Assembly (NCBI GenBank): GCA_002402275.1
Contig: DHFN01000087.1
Coordinates: 1 to 7,614 of the forward strand
Source of the DNA: Anaerolineales bacterium UBA4823
GTDB taxonomy: Bacteria > Chloroflexota > Anaerolineae > Anaerolineales > UBA4823
Direction: 5' to 3'
Length of the DNA stretch: 7,614 nucleotides
Below, in pieces: positions 6,278 to 7,614 of the stretch. Within the stretch, counting starts at the first letter, position 1. Every line of letters starts with the position of its first letter. Both the position numbers and the translations under genes were made by a program. The notes under the pieces were generated by a model. It was not told the DNA's origin. It searched no databases and saw only the letters and a list, made by a program, of their open reading frames with translations.

Positions 6278-6856
6278 ATGACTAAAAAAATCTTACAATT
6301 AGTTGGTGATTATGTTGAAGACTACGAGGTGATGGTTCCCTTCCAAGCCCTGCAGATGGTGGGACACACCGTACACGCTGTCTGTCCGGGTAAGAAAGCT
6401 GGCGAAACCGTGAGAACAGCCGTCCATGATTTCGTAGGGGATCAAACCTACACTGAAAAGCCTGGTCATAACTTCACCCTCAATGCCACCTTCGATCATA
6501 TCAAAGCTGAAGACTATGATGCCTTGGTGATATCTGGTGGACGTGCCCCCGAATACATCCGCCTAACACCCCGCGTTTTAGAGATCACTCGCCATTTCTT
6601 CGAAACCAATAAACCGGTCGCTTCAATATGCCATGGAGCACAAGTCCTGACTGCCGCGGGGGTTATCAAAGGTCGCAGAGTCTCTGCTTACCCGGCGGTG
6701 GGACCGGATGTAACCAATGCAGGAGGTATATTTGTTGATATCAATGCCGATGAAGCAATCAAGGATGGCAATCTGGTCACTGCGCCAGCCTGGCCAGCTC
6801 ATCAAAAATGGCTAGCGTTATTCTTAGAGGTGCTTGGTACAAAAATTAGCGGTTAA
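6278..6856 (+). CDS. DJ-1/PfpI family protein, DJ-1D (glyoxalase III)-like
   Basis: A single-domain cytoplasmic protein of 192 residues. The DJ-1/PfpI nucleophile elbow is ASICHG with Cys118 and His119, and the conserved acidic residue is in DYEVMVPF (Glu17), with VISGGRAPEY (85-93) as the strand-loop before the active site. The segments GDYVEDYEVMVPFQALQ, PGKKAGE, AVHDF and HNFTLNATFD closely match, from memory, the repeated domain of plant DJ-1D. That protein is a tandem-domain enzyme with glyoxalase III activity, converting methylglyoxal to lactate without glutathione. A role in detoxifying reactive aldehydes or repairing glycation damage is thus plausible but inferred. Older annotation of such proteins as 'intracellular protease PfpI' is less likely. 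The start at 6278 is chosen for its ribosome site; starting at 6257 would add seven residues that do not belong to the fold. It is transcribed away from the ccm run and toward the ABC ATPase gene, with no evident functional link to either. Confidence 0.92.
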   Translation: MTKKILQLVGDYVEDYEVMVPFQALQMVGHTVHAVCPGKKAGETVRTAVHDFVGDQTYTEKPGHNFTLNATFDHIKAEDYDALVISGGRAPEYIRLTPRVLEITRHFFETNKPVASICHGAQVLTAAGVIKGRRVSAYPAVGPDVTNAGGIFVDINADEAIKDGNLVTAPAWPAHQKWLALFLEVLGTKISG

Positions 6857-6859
6857 TAT

Positions 6860-6928
6860 CCAGTTTTCCAATGGATCTTCTCCCTCCGAATCTAAGGGAG
6901 AGGATCCAAAGCCGCTGTAGGAAAATGG
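6860..6928. terminator. hairpin between convergent genes, possible bidirectional terminator
   Basis: Core arms TGGATCTTCTCCCT (6872-6885) and AGGGAGAGGATCCA (6895-6908) form a 14-bp stem with one G-U pair on the plus strand and a 9-nt loop. An outer stem (CCAGTTTTCC at 6860-6869 with GGAAAATGG at 6920-6928, one bulge) may extend it. It sits between the DJ-1/PfpI stop (6856) and the ABC ATPase stop (6931), where both transcripts would end. No U-tract follows on either strand, so it may instead stabilise 3' ends or be a repeat. Confidence 0.5.
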
Positions 6929-6930
6929 AA

Positions 6931-7614
6931 CTAGCCAATTTCCTGGCGCAGGCACTTTGCCAGTTCACTGAATGCGGGAGAATAGCGAATTTCATCCTGG
7001 CGAGGGCGGGGAAAATAAACTGGCAAGTCCAATCTCAAGGTGCCAGGACGGGGTGTAAAAACCAGAACCCGATCCGATAAGTAGAGGGCTTCTGGAATCG
7101 AATGAGTGACCATCACAACCGTTTTTCGACGGGCTTGCCAAATACGGAGCAATTCATCCCCCATCCGTTCGCGGGTCAGAGCATCCAATCCCCCAAAAGG
7201 TTCATCGAGCAAAAGTACTTTTGGATCATGCACTAGCGCCCGCGCGATGGCGACTCGCTGTGCCATGCCGCCTGATAGATCCCGTGGCAAAGAATTCTCG
7301 AAGCCAGACAATCCAACCAACTCCACTAACGCTTGGGCTTGTTTAAAGGCTTCATTCTTTGGAATACCCTGGAGTTCCAGAGGGAGAGTGATATTCTGTA
7401 AAACTGTTCGCCAGGGCATTAGATTCGCCTTTTGAAAAACAAAGCCAATATCTCGACGTGGTTCGGTCATCAATGTTCTCTGGAAAAATACTTCCCCGCT
7501 GGTTGGGCGGAGTAAACCTGCCAAAGTTCTAAGCAGGGTAGATTTTCCACTCCCCGAGGGACCTAATATGCAAACAAATTCTTGTTCGCATACCTGAAAG
7601 GATACATTCTCAAC
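6931..7614 (-). CDS. ABC importer ATPase, nitrate/sulfonate/taurine class, N-terminus outside window
   Basis: The gene encodes the ATP-hydrolysing subunit of a solute importer, on the cytoplasmic face. The 227 visible residues carry all the nucleotide-binding motifs: Walker A GPSGSGKST (18-26), Q-loop Gln61 followed by LMPWRTVLQN, signature LSGG (113-116), Walker B VLLLDEP (133-139), D-loop GGLDAL and switch His171 (MVTHSIPEA). The LMPWRTVLQN and DEPFGGLDALTRE wording is typical of the SsuB/TauB/NrtD-type group, which also includes importers of thiamine precursors, so the substrate cannot be named. The frame is open at base 7614, and about 25-35 N-terminal residues are probably missing. An internal TTG at 7524 is not the start because Walker A lies upstream of it. 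The visible C-terminus is complete at the TAG at 6931-6933. Its permease and binding-protein partners would be expected upstream, beyond the window. Confidence 0.95.
   Translation of the reverse strand, partial: VENVSFQVCEQEFVCILGPSGSGKSTLLRTLAGLLRPTSGEVFFQRTLMTEPRRDIGFVFQKANLMPWRTVLQNITLPLELQGIPKNEAFKQAQALVELVGLSGFENSLPRDLSGGMAQRVAIARALVHDPKVLLLDEPFGGLDALTRERMGDELLRIWQARRKTVVMVTHSIPEALYLSDRVLVFTPRPGTLRLDLPVYFPRPRQDEIRYSPAFSELAKCLRQEIG

Noticed and set aside
7522..7524. TTG as the start of the ABC ATPase
   Set aside because: The frame continues upstream to the window edge and encodes Walker A, so this codon is an internal leucine.

Overview
The window looks like a bacterial chromosome segment, most likely from Chloroflexota, probably Anaerolineae. 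This placement rests on remembered family features: a CcmH with extra cysteines after its CxxC motif, a cytochrome c lipoprotein with a 'GDVTPPPG'-type linker at the end of a ccm cluster, and zinc-ribbon membrane proteins in the same cluster. No marker gene is present, so it remains an inference.

Positions 5783 down to 1 (minus strand) hold a compact run of seven genes devoted to System I cytochrome c maturation. In transcription order they are: a secreted or membrane protein with a C-terminal zinc ribbon (5783-4851), ccmE (4758-4237), ccmF (4203-2146), ccmH (start revised to 2128; 2128-1631), ccmG (1582-1016), a CcmI-like membrane/coiled-coil protein ending in a zinc ribbon (1006-476), and a c-type cytochrome lipoprotein that runs off the window (486-1). 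Gaps are 9 to 92 nt and the last two genes overlap by 11 nt, so one operon is likely, with a candidate extended -10 promoter near 5815-5842. CcmE would hold heme on the outer membrane face, CcmF would ligate it to apocytochrome, and CcmG and CcmH would keep the CxxCH cysteines reduced. The cytochrome lipoprotein is itself a probable client. The exporter and heme-loading genes ccmA, ccmB, ccmC and ccmD are not in the window.

Positions 5784-6277 are an AT-rich intergenic region between divergent genes. It holds the operon promoter candidate and a 67-bp inverted-repeat element that may be a remnant of a dispersed repeat. Positions 6278-6856 (plus strand) encode a single-domain DJ-1/PfpI protein that closely resembles the plant DJ-1D (glyoxalase III) type. 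It converges on the 3' part of an ABC transporter ATPase of the nitrate/sulfonate/taurine importer class (7614-6931, minus strand, N-terminus outside the window). A strong 14-bp hairpin without a U-tract lies between them.

The most notable points are the CxxxY form of CcmE, the four-cysteine CcmH, and the two zinc-ribbon proteins with matching C-terminal modules at either end of the ccmEFHG block. I see no wholly unknown system.
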